From Eubacteriales bacterium (GTDB taxonomy: Bacteria; Bacillota; Clostridia; Peptostreptococcales; Anaerovoracaceae), in the NCBI GenBank assembly GCA_029009055.1, contig JAQXJR010000025.1, positions 1-64,000 of the forward strand: a DNA stretch of 64,000 nucleotides. The letters are read 5' to 3'. The notes beneath the pieces are model-generated. The model had not been told where the DNA came from. It did not search any database and saw nothing but the letters and a program-made list of their open reading frames with translations. Of this stretch, positions 37,697 through 45,340 are shown one piece after another (position 1 is the stretch's first letter; each line of letters starts with the position of its first letter). Made by a program: the position numbers and the translations under genes.

Positions 37697-38473
37697 TTAC
37701 TTAAACAGCTTCGGGCACTTCTTCTGGATGGTCTTCATGGAAGTCCAGCCTGTCAGGGCCTTCTTACTCTTCCCGGATGTCGTGCAGCGGTAAAGCTTAT
37801 ACTTCCAGGTCTTTACGTTCACTTTATAGTAGTAGACCTTCTTATTGCTGTAGCAGGCGCTTACACCGGTCGTGAGCTTCTTCTTACCTGCGCCGCTGTT
37901 CTTGCAAATATATATCGGGTAGTTTCCGACAGCTCCGCTGTTCGTCATTACGAGCACGTACTTACTCCCGGCTGTCCTGATGAGGCCTGCCGCGCCGTAT
38001 ATGTATTTACTCTTCTTCGTCTTCAGGTTCCTGGCATAGAGCTTTACTCCGTCCGGCCCCTGGTCCCTGCCGTAATACAGGTATGAGCCCCTCACCATGA
38101 CCGGAACGCTGTTCGTCCCGCTGGTGATCTTCTTAGTAGCAAAAGACGAAAGCGTCATGCGGCGGATGGAGTTCTTATAGTTCCCACCCTTAAGCTTACT
38201 GCCTCTGAGCGCGTAATACAGGTATTTCCCGTCAGTGATGGCGGCTGAAACGTTCGAGACTGTCTTAGTCTTCTCGCCACTCGCCACTGTTAAAACATTA
38301 TTTTTGACAGTGTAATCGTAGCTGAGTGTGATGGTGTACTTCCCCTTCTTAACTGTTCCGGAGAATATAGCCTGGTCACTGCTTTGCTCGGCTAAGGCGG
38401 TGATTGGGATCGCAGCCATGATAGCTGTCAGAAACAGGATCAATAGTGGTCGCTTAATAAATGATTTCTTCAT
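37697..38473 (-). CDS. Secreted beta-propeller-like protein of unknown function
   Basis: 258 residues. A signal peptide is clear (KRPLLILFLTAIMAAIPITA, cut after ALA near residue 28). The rest is Lys/Tyr/Gly-rich with repeated YYxLRGSK-, YLYYGRD- and VYYYKVN-like strands, resembling DUF5050-type propeller repeats seen in surface proteins of Clostridia. No catalytic motif is seen. AAAGGAGGTG lies before the ATG at 38473. It follows the CAP-domain gene by 12 nt and is probably co-expressed with it. Confidence 0.65.
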   Translation of the reverse strand: MKKSFIKRPLLILFLTAIMAAIPITALAEQSSDQAIFSGTVKKGKYTITLSYDYTVKNNVLTVASGEKTKTVSNVSAAITDGKYLYYALRGSKLKGGNYKNSIRRMTLSSFATKKITSGTNSVPVMVRGSYLYYGRDQGPDGVKLYARNLKTKKSKYIYGAAGLIRTAGSKYVLVMTNSGAVGNYPIYICKNSGAGKKKLTTGVSACYSNKKVYYYKVNVKTWKYKLYRCTTSGKSKKALTGWTSMKTIQKKCPKLFK

Positions 38474-38485
38474 AAGGCACCTCCT

Positions 38486-41425
38486 TTATTTCACGGTCAC
38501 CTTCACGGTCTTCGCTATACCGTTCTGCGTGTATACGTAAATCGTAGCGCTGCCTTTCTTCTTCGCCTTTAGCTTACCGGAAGATGAAACAGTGACGACC
38601 TTAGTGTTCGATGACTCGAAAGCCGGCTTCCTGTGCCGCTGGACCTTAGTCCCGGATTTCTTAAGCTCTGTGGCCTTAAGTGTGTAGGTCTTCCCCTTCT
38701 TAAGGGTCAGCTTCGTCTTATTCACCTTCAGACCTATGAAGTTCGCCTTCTTCTTATTCCCGCTCGTGGAAGCGTGAATGGTCTTAGAAGCCGTGATCGC
38801 TTTACCATTCTTATCAATAGCTACGATCATGTACTTATAATACGTGCCCTTCTTCAGCTTCTTCTGCGTCAGGCTGGTGCCCGTGACCGTCTTGTATTTC
38901 TTATAATGGTATTTCTTCCCGCACTTATTCGCGTATACCACGTATTTCTTAGCGCCCGGCACCTTCTTCCAGGTCACCTTAATGGACGACTTAGTCACCT
39001 TAGAGACCTTAGCCCTGAGGAGGCCGAACTTCGAACCCTTAACGTCGCTGTCCGACTTCTGGCCGGTTATGAACTTATCGACCTGATGCTCCGTAGCGCC
39101 CTTCCCTATGGTCGTGATCGGCTTCTCAACCGGTTTCGGGGCGATGGTGAAGCTTACAGGCTCTGACTCGAGGCCTGTATAGCTTTCTGTCTCGTCCACT
39201 ATGGCCTTAGCAAAGTACTGACCTGCCTTTACCGGCTCCGCGTCTCCATATTCTCCGTCTGCCGAGTCTGCGTAAACGAATCTTACCTGGCCGTACTTAG
39301 CCTTAGCCTGAGGCCTTAAAGCCTCGCCTTCTTTAGTTTCCGGAATCGTGAGTTCATCGACCCAGGCGTTCTCGGACTTAGTTATAGCGAAGCTTACCGG
39401 ATCTGATGTCTTCGACTTATAGTAGCCGTTTCCGGCAGTGTAGGCTTTAACATAATAGGTTCCGACATCCTTAGGAGTGAAGCTCTCGGAGTAATTGCCG
39501 GTTTCAGATGTTGAGTAGAGGTAGACTACGCTTCCTCCCTTAGCCTCAGCTGAAACGGCCAGAGGCTGACCATACTTAACGGACTTTGCTGTAAGAGGCT
39601 TAGTCCAGGAGTTCTCGGCCTTCTCTATCGTGAACGCCACAGGGTCTGACTCCAGATCCTTATAGTGGCTATCTCCGGTCACGAACGCCTTAACATAGTA
39701 AGTTCCCGGTTTGGACGGCTTATCTGCCGTATATGTCCCGTTCTTAGTACCGCTGTATTTATACTCTATGGTCCCCGCCTTAGCTTCGGCTGTAGGAGCC
39801 GGCTGATCAGGGTAAACTACGTTCTTACATGTGAGCGGCTTCGTGAGCTCGTTCGGAGCCTTCTCGATGGTCCAATACAGGACTTTAAATGGATACTCAT
39901 CATCATTTGGATTCTTCCACTCGAAGCCCTCCGCAGGTTCAACATAGCAGAAGTAACTCCCAGGTTCTGTGGCTGTAATTAAGAAGTTATCAGTATCCCA
40001 ACCCGGATACCAATTTGATTTTTTATATAAATCATTGGAATCATAAGCGCTCTGCTCTTTACCATTATATACGAAGGTCCTGACTGCCGGGTCGTCAATC
40101 TTAGGGTCTATGACATAAATCGTTGTTTCCGCACTGACCTTACCATTAGACGATGTGATTACGGCTTTAGTTGTTCCCTGTTTCAGGCCCTTGAATTTCC
40201 CTGTTTTCTCATCATATGTAGCTATACTCTCATCCGCCACCTTAACTGTGTAACCTTTATCTGTCGCATCCGAAGGTTCGAAGGTTGGCTTAATGGATTT
40301 CTCATGACCTTCAGGAATCTTATAGCTATCGTTAAGCTTAATTCCGGTAACAGGCTTCAAGGAGAAGAAGTTCACATCATAGTCAGCGATAACAGTACCG
40401 CTGTTTTTAATGTTGACGTGGAATGTATCGCCATCGTGGTAGCCGCTTATGTCGTCAGGTCTGAAAATGACACAGCCTGTCTGCCCATATCCCTCACTGT
40501 TCACATTGAAATATTTATCAGACGTAGTGTCTGTAGTGGTGCTGCTGTCGAAGTTCCAAGTCTTCTCGACTTTTCCCGCCTTATCCAGCTTCGTGAACTC
40601 TACCGCTACGTCCGCCCTGGACAGGCTCTTACCGTAGCTGTATGACCATACCAGGCTGCTGCCGCTGGCGTTATATTCGAGCGGCATATTATGAGCCGGC
40701 CATGCTACCCCTGACGCGGAAGAAGAGTGGCTTCTGTCGAAGGCATATATAGCGTATTGGCTTCCCACCGCTCCGAATATGGTCTTACCCATGGTAGGGT
40801 TCAGTTCCCAGCGGCGGTGGCCGACTCTGTTTATATTGTAAGAGTCAGAGTCGTCCGTCCAATCTAAAGCAGCGTAAGACGTGCTGTACTGACCCCGGGC
40901 TATGTTAGAACTGCTAGTCCCGCGGTATCCAGCTTTATATAGGTCATCTGAAGCATTAGCAGGCTGCGCAGGCCTGTGTTCTATCTCAGCATTAAGATAG
41001 TTTATGTACATTCCGGCTTGTATGTCCTGATTCAGGCTGGCGTCAGTAGAGAGTGCCACCTTATCCAGTCCCGCTATGTACCTGATATTGTTGAGAACAG
41101 TCAAAGCGTTCTGCTGGGTCTCATCTGAAAGCTGGCCGATATCGCTCAAGCCAACGCTCGGAGAATCTTTCGTTACCGGAACCGTATCCATCTTCGTAGG
41201 CTCTTTCGCGAATGTATCTTTCTTATAGATCTCAGCTCCGCTGTTATTTATGTAGCTGCTGATCTGCTCCTGGCTAGGGAGGTTCACGTTAAGACCTGTC
41301 GTCCTGTCTGACGCGGCCTCTGCCTTAGCCGGCCCACCCGGCGGAAGGGCTGTGATAGTAAGAGCCATGGCGGCTGACAGTACTAAGACTGCCGCCCGTT
41401 TCATAAGTCCTGATGTTCCGTTCAT
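38486..41425 (-). CDS. Secreted CAP-domain protein with Ig-like and FN3 domains
   Basis: 979 residues, exported. Signal peptide 1-37 (VLVLSAAMALTITA). A CAP/SCP-like domain covers about 95-290 (LNNIRYIAGLDKV, HRPAQPAN, INRVGHRRWELNP). A Big2-type Ig domain lies at about 370-445. Three MBG-like repeats of about 85 residues lie at about 520-800 (each with EKA/TKPLT, GTYYVKA, DPVAFTI). A fibronectin type III domain lies at about 830-900 and another Big2 domain at the C-terminus. No LPxTG or membrane anchor is seen; the basic C-terminal domains may bind the cell wall. Start ATG 41425 with GAGGTGA. Function likely adhesion or matrix-like; unproven. Confidence 0.8.
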   Translation of the reverse strand: MNGTSGLMKRAAVLVLSAAMALTITALPPGGPAKAEAASDRTTGLNVNLPSQEQISSYINNSGAEIYKKDTFAKEPTKMDTVPVTKDSPSVGLSDIGQLSDETQQNALTVLNNIRYIAGLDKVALSTDASLNQDIQAGMYINYLNAEIEHRPAQPANASDDLYKAGYRGTSSSNIARGQYSTSYAALDWTDDSDSYNINRVGHRRWELNPTMGKTIFGAVGSQYAIYAFDRSHSSSASGVAWPAHNMPLEYNASGSSLVWSYSYGKSLSRADVAVEFTKLDKAGKVEKTWNFDSSTTTDTTSDKYFNVNSEGYGQTGCVIFRPDDISGYHDGDTFHVNIKNSGTVIADYDVNFFSLKPVTGIKLNDSYKIPEGHEKSIKPTFEPSDATDKGYTVKVADESIATYDEKTGKFKGLKQGTTKAVITSSNGKVSAETTIYVIDPKIDDPAVRTFVYNGKEQSAYDSNDLYKKSNWYPGWDTDNFLITATEPGSYFCYVEPAEGFEWKNPNDDEYPFKVLYWTIEKAPNELTKPLTCKNVVYPDQPAPTAEAKAGTIEYKYSGTKNGTYTADKPSKPGTYYVKAFVTGDSHYKDLESDPVAFTIEKAENSWTKPLTAKSVKYGQPLAVSAEAKGGSVVYLYSTSETGNYSESFTPKDVGTYYVKAYTAGNGYYKSKTSDPVSFAITKSENAWVDELTIPETKEGEALRPQAKAKYGQVRFVYADSADGEYGDAEPVKAGQYFAKAIVDETESYTGLESEPVSFTIAPKPVEKPITTIGKGATEHQVDKFITGQKSDSDVKGSKFGLLRAKVSKVTKSSIKVTWKKVPGAKKYVVYANKCGKKYHYKKYKTVTGTSLTQKKLKKGTYYKYMIVAIDKNGKAITASKTIHASTSGNKKKANFIGLKVNKTKLTLKKGKTYTLKATELKKSGTKVQRHRKPAFESSNTKVVTVSSSGKLKAKKKGSATIYVYTQNGIAKTVKVTVK

Positions 41426-41606
41426 TTAATCACCTCATTAACTTAAACACCGAATGATACTCAGTTATATAATCAAACATTTATCCTGGAAATCGTGAAA
41501 CGACCGCTGCCGATCGATTTGCTTATATTATAGACCAATATTATATAAGAAAATAGAAAAATCCATATAAAGCGCTAGATTACTGGCGGCGTAGCGCCGG
41601 CGGGCA

Positions 41607-41612
41607 TATAAT
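41607..41612 (+). promoter_or_regulatory. -10 box of the hypothetical gene at 41636
   Basis: TATAAT 23 nt before the ATG; no clear -35. Confidence 0.4.
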
Positions 41613-41635
41613 GGAAGCAGAACGGAGGGGAAACC

Positions 41636-41938
41636 ATGAAGAAACTGATATTGAAACCGCAGCCGCCATTCGCTTATAAGCTGGACATAGACGTGTTCGA
41701 CCAGCCCGACCCAGCAGGTGACACCCGCAAGCGCTGCACCATAACCTGCGACTTCTATCGCGGCGACATAGAGAAACTTCAAGACCGCGGCCTGGACCTA
41801 GCCGGCGCGCTCGACTACTATAAGGACGACATCTACTCGAAAGTCCGCTACCTGATCAGCCAGGATGCCGAATTCGAAAGCGGCTTAGACGAGTCGCTCG
41901 CCTTGATCGAGTCTAAGATAAGTAAATACTTCGAATGA
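41636..41938 (+). CDS. Hypothetical protein, 100 residues
   Basis: Not recognised. Soluble, acidic, no signal peptide or membrane helix. The first half looks like mixed beta strands (LILKPQPPFAYKLDIDVFD, CTITCDFYRGD), the second half is helical (ALDYYKDDIYSKVRYLI). Two cysteines (CTITC) lie close together. GGAGGGGAA is 5 nt before the ATG, a strong site, and codon choice matches neighbours, so I consider it real. It stands alone on the plus strand and ends before a bidirectional terminator. Confidence 0.6.
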   Translation: MKKLILKPQPPFAYKLDIDVFDQPDPAGDTRKRCTITCDFYRGDIEKLQDRGLDLAGALDYYKDDIYSKVRYLISQDAEFESGLDESLALIESKISKYFE

Positions 41939-41991
41939 CACAGCAAAGCCGCCCCGGATCATTTGCCTACGGCCGCGCGCGTTCAGACATT

Positions 41992-42030
41992 AAAAGGGGA
42001 AGTTCCGCGCATGCGAAACTTCCCCTTTTT
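41992..42030. terminator. Bidirectional terminator
   Basis: AAAAGGGGAAGTT/AACTTCCCCTTTT with a short CG-rich loop, between convergent genes; serves the hypothetical gene and the acyltransferase. Confidence 0.9.
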
Positions 42031-42041
42031 CATTAACGAAT

Positions 42042-43040
42042 TCACAGCAGCCGCTGGCCGGGTATCCTGCGGATGAGCCAGGTCAGAGCGGCTGAGGCTG
42101 CGTAGAGCCCGGCTGCCATGGCGATGAAAACGCCGAAAGCCGCGCTAGTGCCCCACGAATACGGATTCAAGCCCTTTGCTCCCATAATATAATGGATGCC
42201 GATGACGTGGATGAGGTAGATCCCGAACGTGCATTTATCGACGCTCTTCGCGAACGGCCCTATCCCCTTATCCAGGAAATGGTCGAGCAGGGCGAATATG
42301 CCGGCGCTCTGGACGACAGTGAATATAGAATCATAGCCCGCCAAGCCATTGAAAAACTCGGTTCCCTGCAGCTTGCCGCTACTGATGGACCATACGGTCA
42401 GCCCGACGATCGCCGCCGTGGACCCAGCCGTCATGAGAGCCGCCCAGGCCACCGGGATCTTATTTCGATACAGCTGATAGCCCAGCAAAAGGTAAAGCGG
42501 GTAGACCACCGTTATCGGGAGGTCCAGACCGAGCTCGCCCAGGCCGAATAGCTGAAGTGTCGGGATCAGCGACGTGAATATGCCCAGTAAAGGAATGAAG
42601 TAGGCCGGAAGTCTATCCGGACTGCACGTCGCCGCTCTGAACAGCGGGAGCATCATATATACAGAGATCAGCAGGTAGATATACCAGAGGTAGCGCCAGC
42701 CGCGCGCGAAGATCAGGTCGGTCAGCCAGGCCTTAAGTATCGGCTCGTGGTCGCCAGCGATCGCGAAGTCGTAGAGCTGGTAGATGAGCGTGAATACGGC
42801 GAGCGCCAGGACCATGCGTAAGATGTATTTCTTATAGATCTTCTTTATCGGAAGTTCCCTGGCCGGGTCGAGCATGAGGGCGCCCGTGATCATGAGAAAA
42901 ACAGGGACGCACCACATGAGGAGGTTCTGGAATATGCCTTCCATGTAAATGTCGCTCCGGCTCATCTGGTGGCTGAAAAACAGCACGGAATTGCTGGTCT
43001 CGTGGAGGAGTATAATGCCGAACGCGGCTATGATCCTCAT
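42042..43040 (-). CDS. Acyltransferase 3 family membrane protein, start unclear
   Basis: Integral membrane O-acyltransferase (OafA/WecH type) with about ten hydrophobic helices. The family N-terminus, Arg-Ile-Ile-Ala followed by His, is seen as MRIIAAFGIILLHE. Related proteins have 8-15 residues before this. Here the frame is open for 14 more codons (ending QFSW), then meets a stop, with no ATG, GTG or TTG. The ATG at 43040 has no ribosome binding site. Either a rare start (ATA) is used or the start has been lost. 332 residues from the ATG. Substrate unknown, probably a surface glycan. Confidence 0.7.
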   Translation of the reverse strand: MRIIAAFGIILLHETSNSVLFFSHQMSRSDIYMEGIFQNLLMWCVPVFLMITGALMLDPARELPIKKIYKKYILRMVLALAVFTLIYQLYDFAIAGDHEPILKAWLTDLIFARGWRYLWYIYLLISVYMMLPLFRAATCSPDRLPAYFIPLLGIFTSLIPTLQLFGLGELGLDLPITVVYPLYLLLGYQLYRNKIPVAWAALMTAGSTAAIVGLTVWSISSGKLQGTEFFNGLAGYDSIFTVVQSAGIFALLDHFLDKGIGPFAKSVDKCTFGIYLIHVIGIHYIMGAKGLNPYSWGTSAAFGVFIAMAAGLYAASAALTWLIRRIPGQRLL

Positions 43041-43190
43041 CCAGGAGAACTGCGGTATCTCTTTTCTTATCGCCTTATCACTCTAAATTTCCTACCTATT
43101 AGTAACGTTATTGATCTTGCAAAGCCTCCCCGCGCGCGTGCCGCTGGCCTCGCGGTTGCGGTCGCGGCGGACTTTGCTGCGTTCGCTGCC

Positions 43191-43320
43191 GCAATTGATT
43201 TCCGCGGTTTTCGCCTTGCGGCTGCGGCCATCTTGCCGCCGCGCTTGATTTCCGCGGATTTGCCTTGCGGCTGAGGCCATCTTGCCGCCGCAATTGATTT
43301 CCGCGGTTTTTGCCTTGCGG
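43191..43320. repeat. 50-bp GC-rich tandem repeat, 2.6 copies
   Basis: Unit 1 43191-43240, unit 2 43241-43289, partial unit 3 43290-43320. Each reads TTGATTTCCGCGG, then GCCTTGCGGCTG and GCCATCTTGCCGCC. It lies in the spacer before the acyltransferase start and the coiled-coil gene. Confidence 0.8.
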
Positions 43321-43325
43321 CGGAC

Positions 43326-43844
43326 TTAATTGAACAGACTTGGATCGTTCGGGATGCAGCCGTTGGAGTTGCTGCCGGAGCTTCCGGACCTCGATGATGA
43401 GCTGCCGGAACTGCTACTGGATGAACCGTTAGACGGCGTATATGTATTCTGAGCCGCTGCCTGCTGGGCGGCTTTCTTCGCGGCCGCCTTCCTCTTAGCT
43501 TCCGCCTTCTTCTTAGCCGCAGCCTTGGCCGCCGCTTCTTCCTTATCGTACTGAGCGTCAGTCTTCAGCTCCGCGATATCAGCCTTAGCTGCCTTCAGGA
43601 CAGCGTCGACATCGCTTTGCTCATCCGCCTTCTCGATCTTCTTATCGGCCTCCGCCTCTATGTCCTGGATCTTAGCCTGCTCAGCCTTCCGGTAATCCTT
43701 CATGTCTACGAGCGCGGCGACCTGGTCCTTACCGGTCTTTCTCATCTTATCGAGTTTCTTATCCGTGTAGCCCTTATAGCCGCCGAAAGCCGCGCCGACC
43801 ACGAAACAGATGACTACGAGTATTATTATGCTTTTCTTACTCAT
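43326..43844 (-). CDS. Membrane-anchored coiled-coil protein
   Basis: 172 residues of unknown function. One membrane helix near the start (SIIILVVICFVVGAAFGG, about 4-22), then a Lys/Ala/Glu-rich coiled coil (about 45-130) and a Ser/Gly-rich tail ending NGCIPNDPSLFN with one Cys. No lipobox. The long part probably faces outside as a stalk. The ATG at 43844 follows GGAG 7 nt away; an ATG at 43856 has none. Similar proteins are common in Clostridia, but I cannot name the family. Confidence 0.65.
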   Translation of the reverse strand: MSKKSIIILVVICFVVGAAFGGYKGYTDKKLDKMRKTGKDQVAALVDMKDYRKAEQAKIQDIEAEADKKIEKADEQSDVDAVLKAAKADIAELKTDAQYDKEEAAAKAAAKKKAEAKRKAAAKKAAQQAAAQNTYTPSNGSSSSSSGSSSSRSGSSGSNSNGCIPNDPSLFN

Positions 43845-43895
43845 GATTAACTCCAATTGTGTTTATACTGCAAAGCAAAGCAGTTACGCTTTGCT

Positions 43896-43990
43896 GACTC
43901 AGCCCTGAAATTCCACTGCCGACTCAGCCCTGAAATTCCACCGCCGACTCAGCCCTGAAATTCGCCGGTTCAGCCCTGAATTCCGCCGGT
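43896..43990. repeat. 25-bp tandem repeat GACTCAGCCCTGAAATTCC
   Basis: Units at 43896-43920, 43921-43945, 43946-43970 and a shorter fourth to 43990. The fourth holds CCTGAATTCCGCCG (43975-43988), identical to 49996-50009. Two AGCAAAGC-type octamers directly precede the array. Confidence 0.8.
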
Positions 43991-44024
43991 AAACCCCGAA
44001 AAAACGGGCATTCAAGACTGGCTG

Positions 44025-44891
44025 CTACAGGCTCTGGCTGTTCGCTTCCTGGAAAACTTTCTTATGGCTGTAGCGCCAGGTTCCCGGCTTTCCGTAGTAG
44101 ATTTTCCAACCGCTTCGGTGAGTCTCGTTACGGAAGTTAGGGTCGTACACGTACCACTTCTTACCGTGCTTTATCTGCGTCCAGCAGTGAGGCCAATAGC
44201 CGATCTTCCCCTGAACCATGCGGACTCTGTAGCCGAGCAGCTTCGCCTGGACGTAGAATGTCGCCGCCATGACGTAGCAGTTCCCGTGCTTCTTCTCAAA
44301 GCCGCGGTATGAGTACTTCTCGGCTGATTTCGTCCTGTACCAGCGGTCGTAGTACGTCAGTTTATACGAGAATTTATAGGCGGATTTCAGGCTCCAACCG
44401 TTCTTATTCAGGGTTTTTACCCCGTCATAATAGGCGCGTCCGAGATAACCCTTCTTCGGGATCTTAAGATAATGAACTGACTTACCCTTAACCTGGACGC
44501 CGGTCTTCTTACTGAAATAGTAGGCGCGCTTGTTTATTGCCTGCCAGCCTGTCGCGATCTTCCCACTCTTCTTAACGTAGTAGCTGCCGTCGCTGTCCTT
44601 TGCAAAACCAGCCTTACCGACTCTCAGCGCCTTCGTCTCTGTGTCGAAGAACCAGAGTACTCCGTCTATCTTCCGAGCGCCGGACCCCGCGACCCCGGTG
44701 TCGCCGAAGTAATATTTCTTCCCGTCGATGGTCTTCCATGTCTTCACGACTTTCTGGCCATTCTCGTAGTAGTAGTCGCCGTCCCAACCATCTGGGTGCG
44801 CCGGCTGCTCCGGGTCCGTCGGATTCGTTGGATCGGTTGAATTGTTTTGGTCTGACGGATTGGTTGGATCGGCCGAGTTGTTTTGGTATAT
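44025..44891 (-). pseudogene. Transglutaminase-like protein with wall-binding repeats, 5' end lost
   Basis: The frame is open from 44891 to 44025 but has no ATG, GTG or TTG before the internal ATG at 44747. The upstream part codes for a linker NNSADPTNPSDQNNSTD then PTNPTDPEQP, and the choline-binding-like repeats start before 44747 (GDYYYENGQK). After two or three such repeats (TGWQAINKRAYYF) comes a transglutaminase-like core with Cys (HGNCYVMAA), His (WPHCWTQ) and Asp (YDPNF). A signal peptide must once have preceded the linker. A stop (44892-44894) cuts it off; in another frame just upstream VLKLLLLATFG resembles a signal core, so a frameshift is possible. Confidence 0.65.
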
Positions 44892-44963
44892 TTACCCGGA
44901 CAGTTGCGATGCAATCACGAAATCCGAATGTCGCCAATAAGAGTAACTTTAACACATTAACCC

Positions 44964-44995
44964 AGCAAAGCGATTCCGGCCCACCCGCCTCCGGC
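44964..44995 (-). repeat. Dispersed two-box element, reverse copy
   Basis: AGCAAAGCGAT (44964-44974) and GCCTCCGGC (44987-44995) are the reverse complement of the boxes at 29084, 34393 and 57075, with one change. Confidence 0.55.
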
Positions 44996-45092
44996 TTCGA
45001 GTTTTGATTCGAGTTTTGAAATGTAAGGGGGACGGCCCAAACCCAGCCTATAGCCGTGTTCGGAGTCGTCCCCTTCCGATTAAACTTAAATA

Positions 45093-45333
45093 CCCAGGCG
45101 GCGAGCCTGGGCACATTTCGATTGGAATCCCCCCGGCCACGCCGGGGGGCACATTTAAACTAAAAATGCCCGGCAAGGTGCTTTCCTCAGCCGGGCCTCA
45201 TCTCAACTTCAATCCCCCCGGCCGCAAAGGCCGGGGGCACCACAAAAACTCAAAAACGCCCGGCAGGGTGCTTTCCTCAGCCGGGCCTCAGATCAAAACT
45301 TCAATGCCCGGCTGGCTGAAGCCTTGCCGGGCA
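45093..45333. repeat. Cluster of six GC-rich hairpins with an 85-92-bp direct repeat
   Basis: Stems: CCCAGGC/GCCTGGG (45093-45111), CCCCCCGGC/GCCGGGGGG (45129-45149), GCCCGGC/GCCGGGC (45168-45196), CCCCCGGCC/GGCCGGGGG (45214-45238), a second GCCCGGC/GCCGGGC (about 45258-45286) and TGCCCGGC/GCCGGGCA (45305-45333). Hairpins 2-3 and 4-5 are two copies of one unit (45126-45210, 45211-45302) sharing GGGTGCTTTCCTCAGCC-like loops. The last acts as the feoB terminator. No gene in 44892-45340. Confidence 0.75.
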
Positions 45334-45340
45334 TAATTAG

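Noticed and set aside
44614..45114. 166-codon open frame on the minus strand
   Set aside because: It overlaps the transglutaminase remnant in another frame. Only a short signal-like segment is of interest, and that is treated as frameshift evidence.
45093..45333. CRISPR-like spacing of hairpins
   Set aside because: Only two unit copies, no equal spacers, stems with terminator character and no cas genes nearby.
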